Shown: piece after piece, positions 9,501 through 17,895 of the stretch
Numbering within the stretch: position 1 is the stretch's first letter
Layout of the letters: every line of letters starts with the position of its first letter
NCBI GenBank assembly: GCA_963798455.1
Contig: CAWCTD010000004.1
Coordinates: forward strand, 434,001-498,000
Length of the DNA: 64,000 nt
DNA from: CAWCTD01 sp963798455
GTDB taxonomy: Bacteria; Acidobacteriota; Terriglobia; Bryobacterales; Bryobacteraceae
Direction of reading: 5' to 3'
Position numbers and translations under genes: made by a program
Notes under the pieces: model-generated
Told to the model about the DNA's origin: nothing
Databases searched by the model: none
The model's input: the letters and a program-made list of their open reading frames with translations, nothing else

Positions 9501-9948
9501 TGAAGGTGACAATCGGCACATCGTCCACATCGATAGGCTTCACCACCCATCCCGCCGCACCCGGCGTGATCCGGTCCATGTTCTCGTTGAGCTTGCGGAT
9601 GAGCTTGACGTAGCTGGGCTCCAGCGGTTGCCCCACGTAGAAACGCACCGTAACGATGCTCTGGCCCGGCATGGAGCGGGAATACACATACTCCACGCCA
9701 GGGATCTGGAGGAGCATTCTTTCGAGCGGCGTGGAGACGAGTTGCTCAACGTCTTGCGCCGTGTGGCCTGGGAAGGAGACCAGAACGTTGGCCGCGGCCA
9801 CGATGATTTGCGGCTCCTCCTCGCGCGGTGTTACCAGCAGGGCCACCACGCCCGCTGCGATCGAGACTAGGATGAACACCATCGACAGGTTCGATTCCAG
9901 AAACTTGCGGACTATGCGGATGGTGAGGGAATCGTGCGGCTGGCTCAT
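6544..9948 (-). CDS. RND efflux permease (system 1)
   Basis: 1134 residues, the usual size for an inner-membrane RND antiporter. TM1 is near residues 20-40, followed by a first periplasmic loop. The TM4 proton-relay region reads GLLVDDPIVDVENI near residue 440, keeping the two aspartates of the family. A second large periplasmic domain and six C-terminal membrane segments follow. The N-terminal PREEEPQI motif is common in the HAE1-like branch. The ATG at 9948 overlaps the adaptor stop by 4 nt, which gives translational coupling. An ArsR gene at the head of the operon suggests a metal or metalloid stimulus, but the branch also contains pumps for organic substrates. Confidence 0.9.
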   Translation of the reverse strand: MSQPHDSLTIRIVRKFLESNLSMVFILVSIAAGVVALLVTPREEEPQIIVAAANVLVSFPGHTAQDVEQLVSTPLERMLLQIPGVEYVYSRSMPGQSIVTVRFYVGQPLEPSYVKLIRKLNENMDRITPGAAGWVVKPIDVDDVPIVTFTLTSGSRDDYALRRMADEIVARLQGVDNAGVAYVVGGRPRELLIRPSAARMASYRIAALDLSRAIQASNSSVLAGTFDRNDQDVRVQAGQFIADARDLQDLVVGASNGRPVYLRDIAEVRDGPGEFLDYVRFHRGLAWDHPKEEGAAGILIGGTAAHAPLKHGSQPAVTIAVAKKHGTNNVWVAEALLKRMGELKAEILPADVQVAVTRNYGVTANDKVKELEAGLLVAIAVVMALLAMGLGFRQALVVAIAVPCVFGLTLIVNYFLGFSINRISLFALTVALGLLVDDPIVDVENIHRHFQMRGKATVDIVLEAVNEVRPPLIAATFAVILSFLPLLFVTDMMGQYLRPMAANIPVTMLMSLVVSFTITPWLAYRLLKDHAAGGTEGTAPRDSVSGPRRFFNATLLPLIERRWLGRLFLLLVMLLFIGSVLLVLTRRVQVKQLPYDNKDEILLVLDMPAGTTLERTDAAARDFEHYLESVPEITDFEAYVGTASPVDFNGLMRQYFLRRAPNRADIRINLIHKTERDYASHALGLRLRSDLTAIARRDGVKLKIVELPAGPPAMSTLVAAVYGSPTQSYEDVIGAASIVKARIRRELGVVDVDDTVDEDQTKYVFEVDKQKAALNGLSTEEISRTIGLALGSQAAGAAQIPYERTPVRIALWFPRAERSSTIDLARIYAKGTGGNLVPLSEVGAWRTTIEDKTIYHRQLQRVVYVLGEMAGRPPVETILDLTADQVQGGQRSFVDMQAPPRPLNQRTMFRRGGGIPWAVPNGITVHWWDEGEMYITINLFRDLAFAMLTALIGIYIILMNQTGSYRLPLTIMRAIPLMVIGVMPGFWLLNQIGQHSIGGFRNPVFFSGPAFIGMIALAGIVTRNSIIIVDFIQLGLLRGLSLEEAILNSVSVRLRPILLTSGAAVLGAIPITLDTVFGGMAWSLIFGLIVSTLFSLFVIPVTYYIVYANKPNHGLPDNIRKKLAASLGQEPAAS

Positions 9949-11069
9949 TGGGCTTTCCTGACAACGACCGTTTCCCCGGCGGCGAGGCCGCTGAGCACTT
10001 CAAACTGGTTGCCAATGGCGCGGCCGAGTTGCACGGTGCGCCGCTCCATTCGAGCATCCTGGACCACGTCCACCATCGTCAACTGGCCGGCGCGGATCAG
10101 CGCCGATGCGGGCACTGCCAGCACCTCTTCCGGCTTCATGGGAATCAGCAACCGCCCAAACATCCCCGGAAGGATGTCCTTCGTTTCACTCAGGCGCACG
10201 CGCGCCACGACGGTTCGGCTGGATGGGTCGGACGACGGGACGATCTCCGCCACCCGCCCCCGCATCTCCCGGTTCAAAGCGTCGATCCTAAACGTCAGAA
10301 GTTCATTGAGGCGGATGTGGCCCATCAGGTCTTCGGGCACGTTCGCCTCGAGCCATAGCCGGCCCTCTTCGTACATCGTCAGAAGCGGTTTTCCGGGAGC
10401 GGCCAGGTCGCCCAGGTTTGCCAATTTGTCCACTACCACTCCGGTGAAAGCGCTGCGGATGACCGCGTACGACAGGTTCACTTCGGTTTCCTGGACGGCT
10501 TGTTGAAGCCGATGAAAATTCGCCTCGGTAGTCTTCAGATTGGTTTGGGTGTGCTCGAAGTCGTAAGCGGTGATCACTTGCTGGTCAAAGAGCGGCTTGT
10601 CGCGTTTGTAGTCGGACCGCGCCTGCGCCAGCGTAGCTTCCGCGCTGCGCGCGGCATCCTGCGCTTGTTCGACCCGGTGCCGGAGATCCCGGTCGTCCAG
10701 CACCACCAGGGTTTCTCCGCTGGTTACCCGCTGCCCCGCCGAAACGCGCATCTCGACGATATTCGCCACCGCACGGGAAGTCACTGCGGCGACTTGCTCG
10801 GCCTGGATGGTTCCCACGGCTTCGGTCACGGAGGGGACCGTCTGCATCGTGATCTTCTGCGTGCTCAGACCCGCAACCGACTCCTCGGCAGCCGGCTGCT
10901 TGCTGGCCGGGATTACGCCCCGCCGGAACGTGCCCAAGATCCAGAGCATGAGGATGACGATTGTGGCGACCGACAGGCCGACGCGTAACAGCGTGGAAAG
11001 CCTTTTGCGCCGCGCCGGTTTGGCCGCTTCGACAGCAGGCGTCTGATCATTCGCATCTTCAGAAGACAT
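9945..11069 (-). CDS. RND periplasmic adaptor (HlyD/MFP family, system 1)
   Basis: 374 residues: a cytoplasmic N terminus, one membrane anchor (VGLSVATIVILMLWIL), then lipoyl-like, alpha-hairpin (AQDAARSAEATLAQARSDYK) and beta-barrel regions of membrane-fusion proteins. I chose the ATG at 11069 because GGAGAAG lies just upstream. The longer frame to 11111 would overlap the ArsR gene. The stop overlaps the permease start (ATGA). It would bridge the permease and TolC. Confidence 0.87.
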   Translation of the reverse strand: MSSEDANDQTPAVEAAKPARRKRLSTLLRVGLSVATIVILMLWILGTFRRGVIPASKQPAAEESVAGLSTQKITMQTVPSVTEAVGTIQAEQVAAVTSRAVANIVEMRVSAGQRVTSGETLVVLDDRDLRHRVEQAQDAARSAEATLAQARSDYKRDKPLFDQQVITAYDFEHTQTNLKTTEANFHRLQQAVQETEVNLSYAVIRSAFTGVVVDKLANLGDLAAPGKPLLTMYEEGRLWLEANVPEDLMGHIRLNELLTFRIDALNREMRGRVAEIVPSSDPSSRTVVARVRLSETKDILPGMFGRLLIPMKPEEVLAVPASALIRAGQLTMVDVVQDARMERRTVQLGRAIGNQFEVLSGLAAGETVVVRKAQ

Positions 11070-11107
11070 AGGGTTTCTTCTCCGGGAATGCAGGGCTGCC
11101 GTGCCGC

Positions 11108-11485
11108 TCAAAGGGCTGCTGGCGCCGCGTCGTGTTCATGTTGGCTATTCCTTTGATTTGGCCGCTTCCAAACGGTGGTGTTCAGCACCTGCAGATCGCC
11201 GCGCCCCGCCGCTTCCTTGCCGAGCGCATCCAAGAGGAGCGGTCGGATCTTCTTGAGAAATAGGTGTTTCTCGTTGAGGTTGTAGTTCACACGCATCCCC
11301 TCCCGTTGGCTCTCGACCAACCCGCAACTGCGCAAATAGGCGAGGTGACGGGACAGGAGCGGCTGAGAGAGCTTGAGTATCCTCTCCATTTCGCAGACGC
11401 AGAATGGCGACCGCAACAACAGGTTCATAATCCGCAGCCGCGTCGGATCTGCAAGCGCTTTAAAGACCACCGAAAGCTGTTCCAT
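11108..11485 (-). CDS. ArsR-family metalloregulator of RND system 1
   Basis: 125 residues. The winged-helix core starts at VFKALADPTRLRIMNLLL. The metal-sensing pair in the alpha-3 helix is FCVCEME, equivalent to the ELCVCDL motif of ArsR. Recognition helix LSQPLLSRHLAYLRSCGLVE and wing REGMRVNYNL follow. The family represses its own operon and releases DNA on binding As(III), Sb(III) or similar soft metals. A perfect inverted repeat lies 3-24 nt upstream of the start codon, and the RND genes follow directly. The C-terminal tail after residue 95 is not conserved. Confidence 0.87.
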   Translation of the reverse strand: MEQLSVVFKALADPTRLRIMNLLLRSPFCVCEMERILKLSQPLLSRHLAYLRSCGLVESQREGMRVNYNLNEKHLFLKKIRPLLLDALGKEAAGRGDLQVLNTTVWKRPNQRNSQHEHDAAPAAL

Positions 11486-11487
11486 TG

Positions 11488-11509
11488 CTTATGCGGATGC
11501 ACGCATAAG
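11488..11509. promoter_or_regulatory. Probable ArsR operator upstream of RND operon 1
   Basis: Perfect 8-bp arms CTTATGCG and CGCATAAG with a 6-nt spacer, ending 3 nt before the ArsR start codon. Size and place match autoregulatory ArsR/SmtB operators. No good -35/-10 pair could be fixed by eye, so the promoter itself is not called. Confidence 0.6.
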
Positions 11510-11596
11510 GTAAAAGGTGACGGAAATCTTGAAATGGCGTGGCGGTACCTCAATCCGGCGGACCTGTACTCATGCCGGGTGAAGAAGCAATCATCC

Positions 11597-12073
11597 TCAC
11601 ACCCAATCCTCCTCGTCCAACCGGGTCACACCAATGGGCGGGTCACCGTGAGTCATGGGCGGGATGGCCGGTCGCGATCGCCACCGGTGTAGTACCCCGA
11701 TGCCGGCGACAACACCCGCCAATAGCGCCAGCCAGGGCACCCACTGCATCCACGAACGCGGCAGTGTTCGCGGATCAACCAGTACTTTCCTGCCGTATTG
11801 CGCCGCATAGGCGTCCAAAATCTCCTGGTCGGTCTTGCCCATCGCCACCCATTTGGTGATCTCCAATCGCATCTTTACCGCGATCTCGCTCTGGTGGCGG
11901 GAGACCGGCTCGGTGTAGCAGCACGGAGCAAGCACCGCATCCTCGATCCGTTCCACCCTGGCTTTCTGTTCCCCCGGTGTCTCGGCTGCACCCCAGATGG
12001 CGGGGAACCCAAGGAGGGCGAACAAGGCAAGCACGGGAAGAATCACTCGTCGTCGTGTGAAGGAGAAGATCAT
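11597..12073 (-). CDS. CcmH/CycL-like protein with vicinal CC motif
   Basis: About 158 residues: N-terminal signal anchor (VILPVLALFALLGFPAIWG), a CcmH-like helical domain (VKMRLEITKWVAMGKTDQEILDAYAAQYG cannot be quoted whole; its core is GKTDQEILDAYAAQYG), and a C-terminal membrane helix (WVPWLALLAGVVAGIGVL). Cytochrome c maturation CcmH proteins carry LRCxxC, but here the site is APCCYTEPVSRHQSE, with adjacent cysteines. The ATG at 12073 overlaps the ChrA stop (ATGA), so it is translated with the chromate gene. It may reduce or handle thiols at the periplasmic face. A classical heme-ligation role is doubtful because no other ccm gene is nearby. Confidence 0.65.
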   Translation of the reverse strand: MIFSFTRRRVILPVLALFALLGFPAIWGAAETPGEQKARVERIEDAVLAPCCYTEPVSRHQSEIAVKMRLEITKWVAMGKTDQEILDAYAAQYGRKVLVDPRTLPRSWMQWVPWLALLAGVVAGIGVLHRWRSRPAIPPMTHGDPPIGVTRLDEEDWV

Positions 12074-13257
12074 GGAAGCACCTTGAAGAATCCTGCGGCT
12101 GCGCCAATCGCCAGAACGAAGGCGGGATGCCAGCGAAACCTCACCAGCAAAATGAACGAAAGGCCGGCGAGGAGGAAGCCGCGCCACGATGCCACGGCGC
12201 TTTGACCCAGCAACACGGCGGCACTGGCGATGAGGCCAGTCACTGCCGGATTAACACCTGAGAGGAAACGCATGACGCGGCGGTCATCCCGAAAACGTGT
12301 GTACTGGTGGCTGATCACCAGCATCAGAACGGCGGCAGGCGCGAAGAGTGCGATGGTCGCGGCCAGAGCGCCGCCGATGCCGGCAACACGGTAGCCGGCA
12401 AAGGTAGCGAGCACCGCGATCGGCCCTGGCGTCAGGTTGCTGATGGCGACCCCGTCGAGAAACTCGCGCGTCGATAACCATCTCAGCTCCGTTACCAGAC
12501 GGTGGTGAAGGATTGGGATCAGCACGAATCCGCCGCCAAAAAAGACAAAGCCGACCTTGAGGAACGTCATAAATACGCTCGCCAGATGCCCAAACGGCAC
12601 AAGGGCGATGGGAGCGACGCCGGCCAAAGGAGAGCCTCCGGAGGTCTTTTCAGACGGCTTATGGGCAGCATCACCCTCTTGGCGACTCAAGAACCATCCC
12701 GCCACACCGGCGGCCAGGAGCACCCAGACAGCATTTGTCTTGGCCAGGCCGGCAGCGGCCGCGGCCACTGCGATGGCGCCGGCCTTCGGTGACCGCACCA
12801 CCTTCCTGCCGATACTCCAGGCGGCGCTCGCAATCAGAGCAATCACTACAGGGCCCAGTCCCAGAACCACGGCCTGTAGAGCGGGAATTGTGTGGTACTG
12901 GAAGTAGAGATAAGACAGGCCGATGACCAGAGTTATGGACGGTGTCAGGAAGGCAAAGGCAGAAAGCAAACCGCCCAATACCCCATATAGCCGGTAGCCG
13001 AGGAAGATCGACGTGTTGACGGCAAAGGGTCCGAGAATCTGCCCCAGGCCGACGCCATGGACGAACTCATCCACGCTGATCAGGCGCCGCTTATGGACAA
13101 ACTCCCTCTCCATAAGGGCGATCACAGCCATGCCGCCGCCAAAGCCGATGCTGCCGATTTTCAGGAACGCGAGCAGCAAGCGGCCCAGCGATATGGAGCC
13201 GGCTCGCTCCACCTCGCGAAGGAACGGGTCGGCGAGATCTCCATCATCTCCACTCAC
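12070..13257 (-). CDS. chrA: ChrA chromate transporter
   Basis: About 395 residues with two homologous halves, each opening with the family signature: FLKIGSIGFGGGMAVI and FLKVGFVFFGGGFVLIPIL. NLTPGPIAVLATFAGY in the second half is also typical. Long-chain CHR proteins export chromate from the cytoplasm. I chose GTG at 13257, with GGAGGAG upstream; the upstream ATG would run 55 nt into the CDF gene. The remaining 14-nt overlap with the CDF gene and 4-nt overlap with the CcmH-like gene point to one transcript. Confidence 0.9.
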   Translation of the reverse strand: MSGDDGDLADPFLREVERAGSISLGRLLLAFLKIGSIGFGGGMAVIALMEREFVHKRRLISVDEFVHGVGLGQILGPFAVNTSIFLGYRLYGVLGGLLSAFAFLTPSITLVIGLSYLYFQYHTIPALQAVVLGLGPVVIALIASAAWSIGRKVVRSPKAGAIAVAAAAAGLAKTNAVWVLLAAGVAGWFLSRQEGDAAHKPSEKTSGGSPLAGVAPIALVPFGHLASVFMTFLKVGFVFFGGGFVLIPILHHRLVTELRWLSTREFLDGVAISNLTPGPIAVLATFAGYRVAGIGGALAATIALFAPAAVLMLVISHQYTRFRDDRRVMRFLSGVNPAVTGLIASAAVLLGQSAVASWRGFLLAGLSFILLVRFRWHPAFVLAIGAAAGFFKVLP

Positions 13258-14149
13258 CGAGGATCTCCTCCCGGCCACAACCGTTCGCCTCCACCTCAAG
13301 AGTGGCGTGGTCGATGTCCCACCGTTCGTGCAGGTAACGGCGCAAGTCGCTGGCGGCCAATTCCGCCTCAGCGACGCTCCCGATGCCGGTCTTCATGTGT
13401 GCCGTCAGTGCGCGTTGCCCCGGTCCAACCTCCCAGACATGAATGTGGTGCAGCCGGATACCGGTGAACCGCCGCGCTACCTCTCCGGCCAATTGCTCCA
13501 CATCCACTCCGGCGGGAGCAGCCTCCAGCAAGGTATGCAACGATTCCCAAGCGATCGAAATGGCACTTCGAAGGACAACGATTCCGATTAGAATCGCCGC
13601 TGCCGGGTCAACGTACCGGCCCACCACCGTGCGGGCGAAAAGCGCCGCCACCACTACGGCAAGCGAGGCCAGTGCGTCCTGCGCCAAATGCAGGAACGCG
13701 CTTCTTACGTTGATGTCCTCTGTGCTATGCGTGCGGAGCAGAAGAACGGAGACTACGTTCCCAGCAAACGCCACGACTGCAGCCACCAGCATGACTGAAC
13801 CGTGCACTGGTTCGGGATGGAGGAGCCGGCTCACGGCCTCGCGTCCGATCAGGGCGGAGATCGCAATCAGCGCCGCCGCGTTGATCAGGGCTGCGACGAC
13901 CTCGGCGCGCTTGAGCCCATACGTATGCCGAGGGGTGGGGGCGCGCCGGCCCAGTCTGCGTGCGAAGATCGCCAGGCCCAACGCCCCGACATCCGCCAGG
14001 TTGTGCGCCGCGTCGGCCAGCAGAGCCAGGCTTCCTGCCCACAAGCCTCCGATGAACTCGATCAGCGTGATCGCGAGATTCAGCGCCGCGCTGGCCCACA
14101 GACGCCGGTCGAGCTGCCTCTCATTGGATTGCTGGTGAAGGTGCGCCAT
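13244..14149 (-). CDS. Cation diffusion facilitator (CDF) metal exporter
   Basis: 301 residues from the ATG at 14149 (MAHLHQQSNERQ). The longer frame to 14581 is only antisense-like coding over FmdE. Six membrane segments follow the CDF pattern: ALLADAAHNLADVGALGLA carries the HxxxD metal site of TM2, and FLHLAQDALASLAVV carries the TM5 site. The C-terminal cytoplasmic metallochaperone-like domain includes HIHVWEVGPGQRALTAHM. CDF proteins exchange Zn, Cd, Co or Ni for protons. It starts 5 nt after the FmdE stop. Confidence 0.9.
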   Translation of the reverse strand: MAHLHQQSNERQLDRRLWASAALNLAITLIEFIGGLWAGSLALLADAAHNLADVGALGLAIFARRLGRRAPTPRHTYGLKRAEVVAALINAAALIAISALIGREAVSRLLHPEPVHGSVMLVAAVVAFAGNVVSVLLLRTHSTEDINVRSAFLHLAQDALASLAVVVAALFARTVVGRYVDPAAAILIGIVVLRSAISIAWESLHTLLEAAPAGVDVEQLAGEVARRFTGIRLHHIHVWEVGPGQRALTAHMKTGIGSVAEAELAASDLRRYLHERWDIDHATLEVEANGCGREEILGEWR

Positions 14150-14154
14150 CAGAG

Positions 14155-14766
14155 TTATCGCCCGTACCCTGAACAGGGGATGCAGTACGGCTTGCCGTCC
14201 CGGAAGCGCACATACCGCTCGAATACATATTCTCCGCAGGCCGTGCAGGCACTCTTGTTGAAGGAGCCTTTCGGGGGTGCGTAGGAAAAGTCCGGCCTCT
14301 GGCTCACGGCATAGATCTCGTCGTCGGCCAAGGATAGGGTCCAATCGATTGCGGCTTGGGTCACCTCGACGGGGATTGCGGAAGGTTCGACGCCACGCTT
14401 GCGGTAGGCAAAGAACTCCTGACTCCCAAAGCGGTCCAGGAAGTCCGGCTTGAGGGCGAAGCGCACAGCCGTCTTGCCTGGATACCAGAACGTTGCCGCG
14501 AGTTTGCCCCAATAGGTCTTCTCGATTAAGGTCTTTCCGAATGTGGCGCCGGTCGCGATTTGAATGCCGTCCATCAGACACGTCTGAGGGTGGCCATCGC
14601 CCAACTCAGCGATGACGTGCAAGGTGTGGTCCTGCTCCCGGCCGACGCCGAGTCGATCTAGAGCGAGTTGGCCCATTCGGAAGCCCAAAGGCATGAACGG
14701 GCACTGGTGCCCGTGGAACTCGTACGCCCAATCGGGCGGTAGAAAGCGATTTTGATTAGTCTGCAT
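14155..14766 (-). CDS. FmdE-like protein with C-terminal zinc finger
   Basis: 203 residues. The FmdE domain includes YEFHGHQCPFMPLGFRMG and ELGDGHPQTCLMDGIQ near the N terminus, with conserved His/Cys positions. The C terminus has a CxxC...CxxC zinc-ribbon (ACTACGEYVFERY, YCIPCSGYG). FmdE was named from the molybdenum formylmethanofuran dehydrogenase operon, but many FmdE proteins occur in bacteria without that enzyme. I infer a metal-binding helper to the CDF/RND exporters. Start ATG 14766, with AGGATGA upstream; an alternative start at 14847 is less likely. Confidence 0.75.
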   Translation of the reverse strand: MQTNQNRFLPPDWAYEFHGHQCPFMPLGFRMGQLALDRLGVGREQDHTLHVIAELGDGHPQTCLMDGIQIATGATFGKTLIEKTYWGKLAATFWYPGKTAVRFALKPDFLDRFGSQEFFAYRKRGVEPSAIPVEVTQAAIDWTLSLADDEIYAVSQRPDFSYAPPKGSFNKSACTACGEYVFERYVRFRDGKPYCIPCSGYGR

Positions 14767-14821
14767 GATCAAATCATCCTGTTTATACGGATACACATAT
14801 ATAGCCCCAGGTGACGCCCCT

Positions 14822-16585
14822 CTACGGGAGCTTGACATCGGTACCAACTATGGACACTCCGTAGGTATCGAGAAGCGTGCCAGCCGCACGATGCAACGCT
14901 ACCCTCGCTTTTGCATACCCCGCTCGAGCTGTTACTTCGGCGGACAGAGCTTGGGCAAGATCGCGCTGGTACTGGACCACCAGGAATGTTGTCGAGGCGC
15001 CAACGGCCAGTTTCTCTTCCTCAGCAGCGAGTGCCTGCTCTTGAAACTCGCGCTCCCGTTCGGTGGCCTCCAGCGTTGCCCGCGCCTGATCGAGCGCGAT
15101 CAGAGCATTCTGGATTTCGACATGCACCTGCTTGCTGAGTTGCAGGAGGCGCAGTTCCTGCTGCCTGAGGGCCAGATTATCCCGTGCGTAATCGGCTTCG
15201 GCGGCGCGATTTTTGAGAGGGATGGTTAACTGAAGGCCGACGCCGTAATCCGGATAGTTGCGCCGGAACAGTTGGGCGAGCGCGGTCCCGTAACTGCCGA
15301 CAAGCATCGGGTCCGGATTGTGCGGCGCCGCGCCCGCGAGGGTCAGAGGGTTGACATCGCCTGCCAGTCCGTTGTTTCGCGCGCTGGCAACCAAATCCAG
15401 CGACGGACGCAACGCGTCCTTGCTGCCCCGGAGAGCCAAACGGCTGCTCTCGATCTGAATCCGCGCCTGATCAATGTCTGGCCGGTTTTTCAAGGCGTTC
15501 TCCGCCATCCCCCCGGCGGCCGGAATCCGTTCGTTTCGGTCCACACGGAGAGGATCGGTCGGAATAATCCTGAGGCCCTCTAACAACGGATCGCTGACTG
15601 TCTTCCGGCTCAGGTAGTCCTTGAGAATGACTTCCTGTTGCCGCACAAGGCTTTCCGCGGCGATCAAGTCGCGGCGGCTTCGGGCTACCTCCGCCCGGGA
15701 CCGCACCACCTCAATCGGAGCGCGCGTCCCAGTATTCACCTGTTCCTGGTTGTCATTCAACAGTTTCTCCGCTCGCTGCAATGACTCGCGCCGCACTTTA
15801 ACGTCTTCGTTCAGGCCTACCAAGTCCCAGTAGAGGCGGGTCACGGCCGCGACGGTGCTGATCGTTTGCTGTTGAAATACCAGATCGGACTGCTGGCTGG
15901 TGTTCTTGGCGATCCGGATGAAGCGCGAGTTCAAAGCTCTCCCGAACCCCCGTAACAGAGGTTGTGTGAAGGAGACGCCGAAAGAAGACGTGCTGAATGG
16001 GGCTACGTCGTAGCGGAGGTGGTTCAGAGACTGGCGGCTGTTTTCAAAGCTGGCCGAAAGCGCGCCGCCCGAAAGGAAACCCATCTGCCATCCGAAATTC
16101 CAGGTGCTTGTGTCCGTCATGAGCACGGGCGTCCCGGCCGCAAAGGAGTTGGTTTGGGGAGCTGTCGAATGGTTGCGAATGATCTTGCTGGTCAAGACTG
16201 AATCTAGCGAAGGCGGCGGAGCGCCGTTGGTCAGGGGCGTCTGGCCGATGACGGAAAGGTTCGTGTCGGAGCCAGGGCCGAGCAAAGGCGCAAGGATGTC
16301 GGCGCTTGGGCTACCGGCGCTCTTCGGCCCCTCGCGGACAGACAATGGCACCCCCCGGGGCAGCGCGCCCGAGCCAGTCCGCTTGATGTCGGTTTCCGCG
16401 AATCTAGGACCGAAGCGCTGCAATTCCACATCCAGGTTGTTTTCGAGCGCGAGGGCAATGGCGTCGTGCAGCGAAAGGTATGCGTTGCCGCCCCGCACCA
16501 AAGTTGACAGCCGTGGCGAATCCTCGAACACCTGCGCCCGCATTCCCAAGGCGATCAGTAAACCGGCAAGAAGAACCCTCTTCAT
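14822..16585 (-). CDS. TolC-family outer membrane protein (RND system 2)
   Basis: 587 residues, longer than usual for TolC because of insertions near the N terminus (about residues 75-175). Signal peptide MKRVLLAGLLIALGMRAQ. Both OEP repeats are present, with alpha-hairpin stretches such as EEVVRSRAEVARSRRDL-like and QVHVEIQNALIALDQARATL. The ATG at 16585 overlaps the adaptor stop by 4 nt. A 55-nt gap separates it from the FmdE gene, so the downstream metal genes may read from the same promoter. Confidence 0.87.
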   Translation of the reverse strand: MKRVLLAGLLIALGMRAQVFEDSPRLSTLVRGGNAYLSLHDAIALALENNLDVELQRFGPRFAETDIKRTGSGALPRGVPLSVREGPKSAGSPSADILAPLLGPGSDTNLSVIGQTPLTNGAPPPSLDSVLTSKIIRNHSTAPQTNSFAAGTPVLMTDTSTWNFGWQMGFLSGGALSASFENSRQSLNHLRYDVAPFSTSSFGVSFTQPLLRGFGRALNSRFIRIAKNTSQQSDLVFQQQTISTVAAVTRLYWDLVGLNEDVKVRRESLQRAEKLLNDNQEQVNTGTRAPIEVVRSRAEVARSRRDLIAAESLVRQQEVILKDYLSRKTVSDPLLEGLRIIPTDPLRVDRNERIPAAGGMAENALKNRPDIDQARIQIESSRLALRGSKDALRPSLDLVASARNNGLAGDVNPLTLAGAAPHNPDPMLVGSYGTALAQLFRRNYPDYGVGLQLTIPLKNRAAEADYARDNLALRQQELRLLQLSKQVHVEIQNALIALDQARATLEATEREREFQEQALAAEEEKLAVGASTTFLVVQYQRDLAQALSAEVTARAGYAKARVALHRAAGTLLDTYGVSIVGTDVKLP

Positions 16586-17895
16586 TTGGGCGATCCTCCT
16601 TCCTTGGCCGCGGCAGGTTTCGCGGCAGCTACGGGCCGAACCTTGACGCCTTCTCGAACCTCGTCGGTCAGGTTAGTGACGACCCTCTGGCCAGGACGCA
16701 GCCCTTCGGTCACCTCAATTTGCGCGCCGAAGTCGCGGCCAAGTTTCACGGGCACGAAGCGAACGACGGCGCCCTCAGCGAGTACAGCCACAACCGGTCC
16801 TTTCCCGGTGTTCCGGAAGGCCGCCGATGGAATCAGGAGCGGCGGGTTCTGCCGGCGCAGCAGGAAATGTACTGTCGCGTACATTCCCGGCAGCAACGCG
16901 CCGTCCGGATTGGGAGTCCGCACTTCGGTCAGCAGAGTCCTGGATGCGGCATCCAGGGAGCCAGCCGTCCGGCTGACCTTTCCCGGGAACCGCCGGCCGC
17001 GATACTCTTCCACCTCGACGCTGCAAGCCAGACCCGGCCGGATAGCCGGCGCATCGCTCTGCGGCACGTTGACGAACACCCGAAGGACGGCACTTTGGGC
17101 GAGCCGGAACATCTCCCGAACCGCGGTGCTGCTTCCCGCGCTCACCAGCGCGCCCACATCCACGTTCCTCGCAGTGATTACTCCGGTGAAGGGCGCGCGC
17201 ACCTGCCGGAATGTCTGCAGCTCTCGCAAGCGCTGGACCGCGGCCTGGTTCGCGACGATGTTCTCGCGGGCGGCCTGCACGTTGGCCTCAGCGGCGGCGA
17301 CATCCGCCCGCCGCGCGTCCAGGGCGGACTGCTTCTCATCGCCATCCTGCTTGGAGAGCACCCCTTTGTCTACCAGTGTCTGCCAACGCTTCGCGGTGAT
17401 TTCCGCCAAGCCCAGGTTGGCCCGAGCCTGCCCCAGGGCAGCCTCGGTCTGCCGCAATGTGGATTGGGAGCGCTGTAAGGCCGCCTCCGCCTCTCGTATC
17501 TGCTGTTCCAGTTCCGGCGAGTCAATTTCCGCCAACAACTGCCCGGCCTTCACCCGGTCGCCGATGTCAACCGTGCGCTGTTTGATGTAGCCGTCGGCCC
17601 GGGCGAAAATCGGCGTCTCCGTCTCCGCCTGGACGTTACCCGGCAGGCTGATCTCCGCCTCTGCGAGGGCCTCCTTGACGGGAGCCACGGCTACCGCGGG
17701 CAGCGCACGGAGGCCCGCCTGGGCAGCCGCGGTCAACTGTCTGGCGCGGTTGGCGCGTGGCCTGTACCCCAACGCCAGCAGCGCCCCGAGCACAAGAATG
17801 ACCACAAGAGCGATCAGGAGTATTTTGTAGCGCCCACCGTGCGCGGTGCGCGGAGCGGCATCATGGCCACTCGGGGTTCTTGGTTCCATGTTCAT
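16582..17895 (-). CDS. RND periplasmic adaptor (HlyD/MFP family, system 2)
   Basis: 437 residues with an N-terminal anchor (ILLIALVVILVLGALLALG). The lipoyl half-motif ADGYIKQRTVDIGDRVKAGQ sits before a long coiled-coil hairpin (residues about 135-210), followed by VRAPFTGVITARNVDVGA and barrel domains. The ATG at 17895 overlaps the permease stop (ATGA) and its stop overlaps the TolC start (ATGA), so all three pump parts are translationally coupled. The substrate is not evident. Confidence 0.88.
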   Translation of the reverse strand: MNMEPRTPSGHDAAPRTAHGGRYKILLIALVVILVLGALLALGYRPRANRARQLTAAAQAGLRALPAVAVAPVKEALAEAEISLPGNVQAETETPIFARADGYIKQRTVDIGDRVKAGQLLAEIDSPELEQQIREAEAALQRSQSTLRQTEAALGQARANLGLAEITAKRWQTLVDKGVLSKQDGDEKQSALDARRADVAAAEANVQAARENIVANQAAVQRLRELQTFRQVRAPFTGVITARNVDVGALVSAGSSTAVREMFRLAQSAVLRVFVNVPQSDAPAIRPGLACSVEVEEYRGRRFPGKVSRTAGSLDAASRTLLTEVRTPNPDGALLPGMYATVHFLLRRQNPPLLIPSAAFRNTGKGPVVAVLAEGAVVRFVPVKLGRDFGAQIEVTEGLRPGQRVVTNLTDEVREGVKVRPVAAAKPAAAKEGGSPK

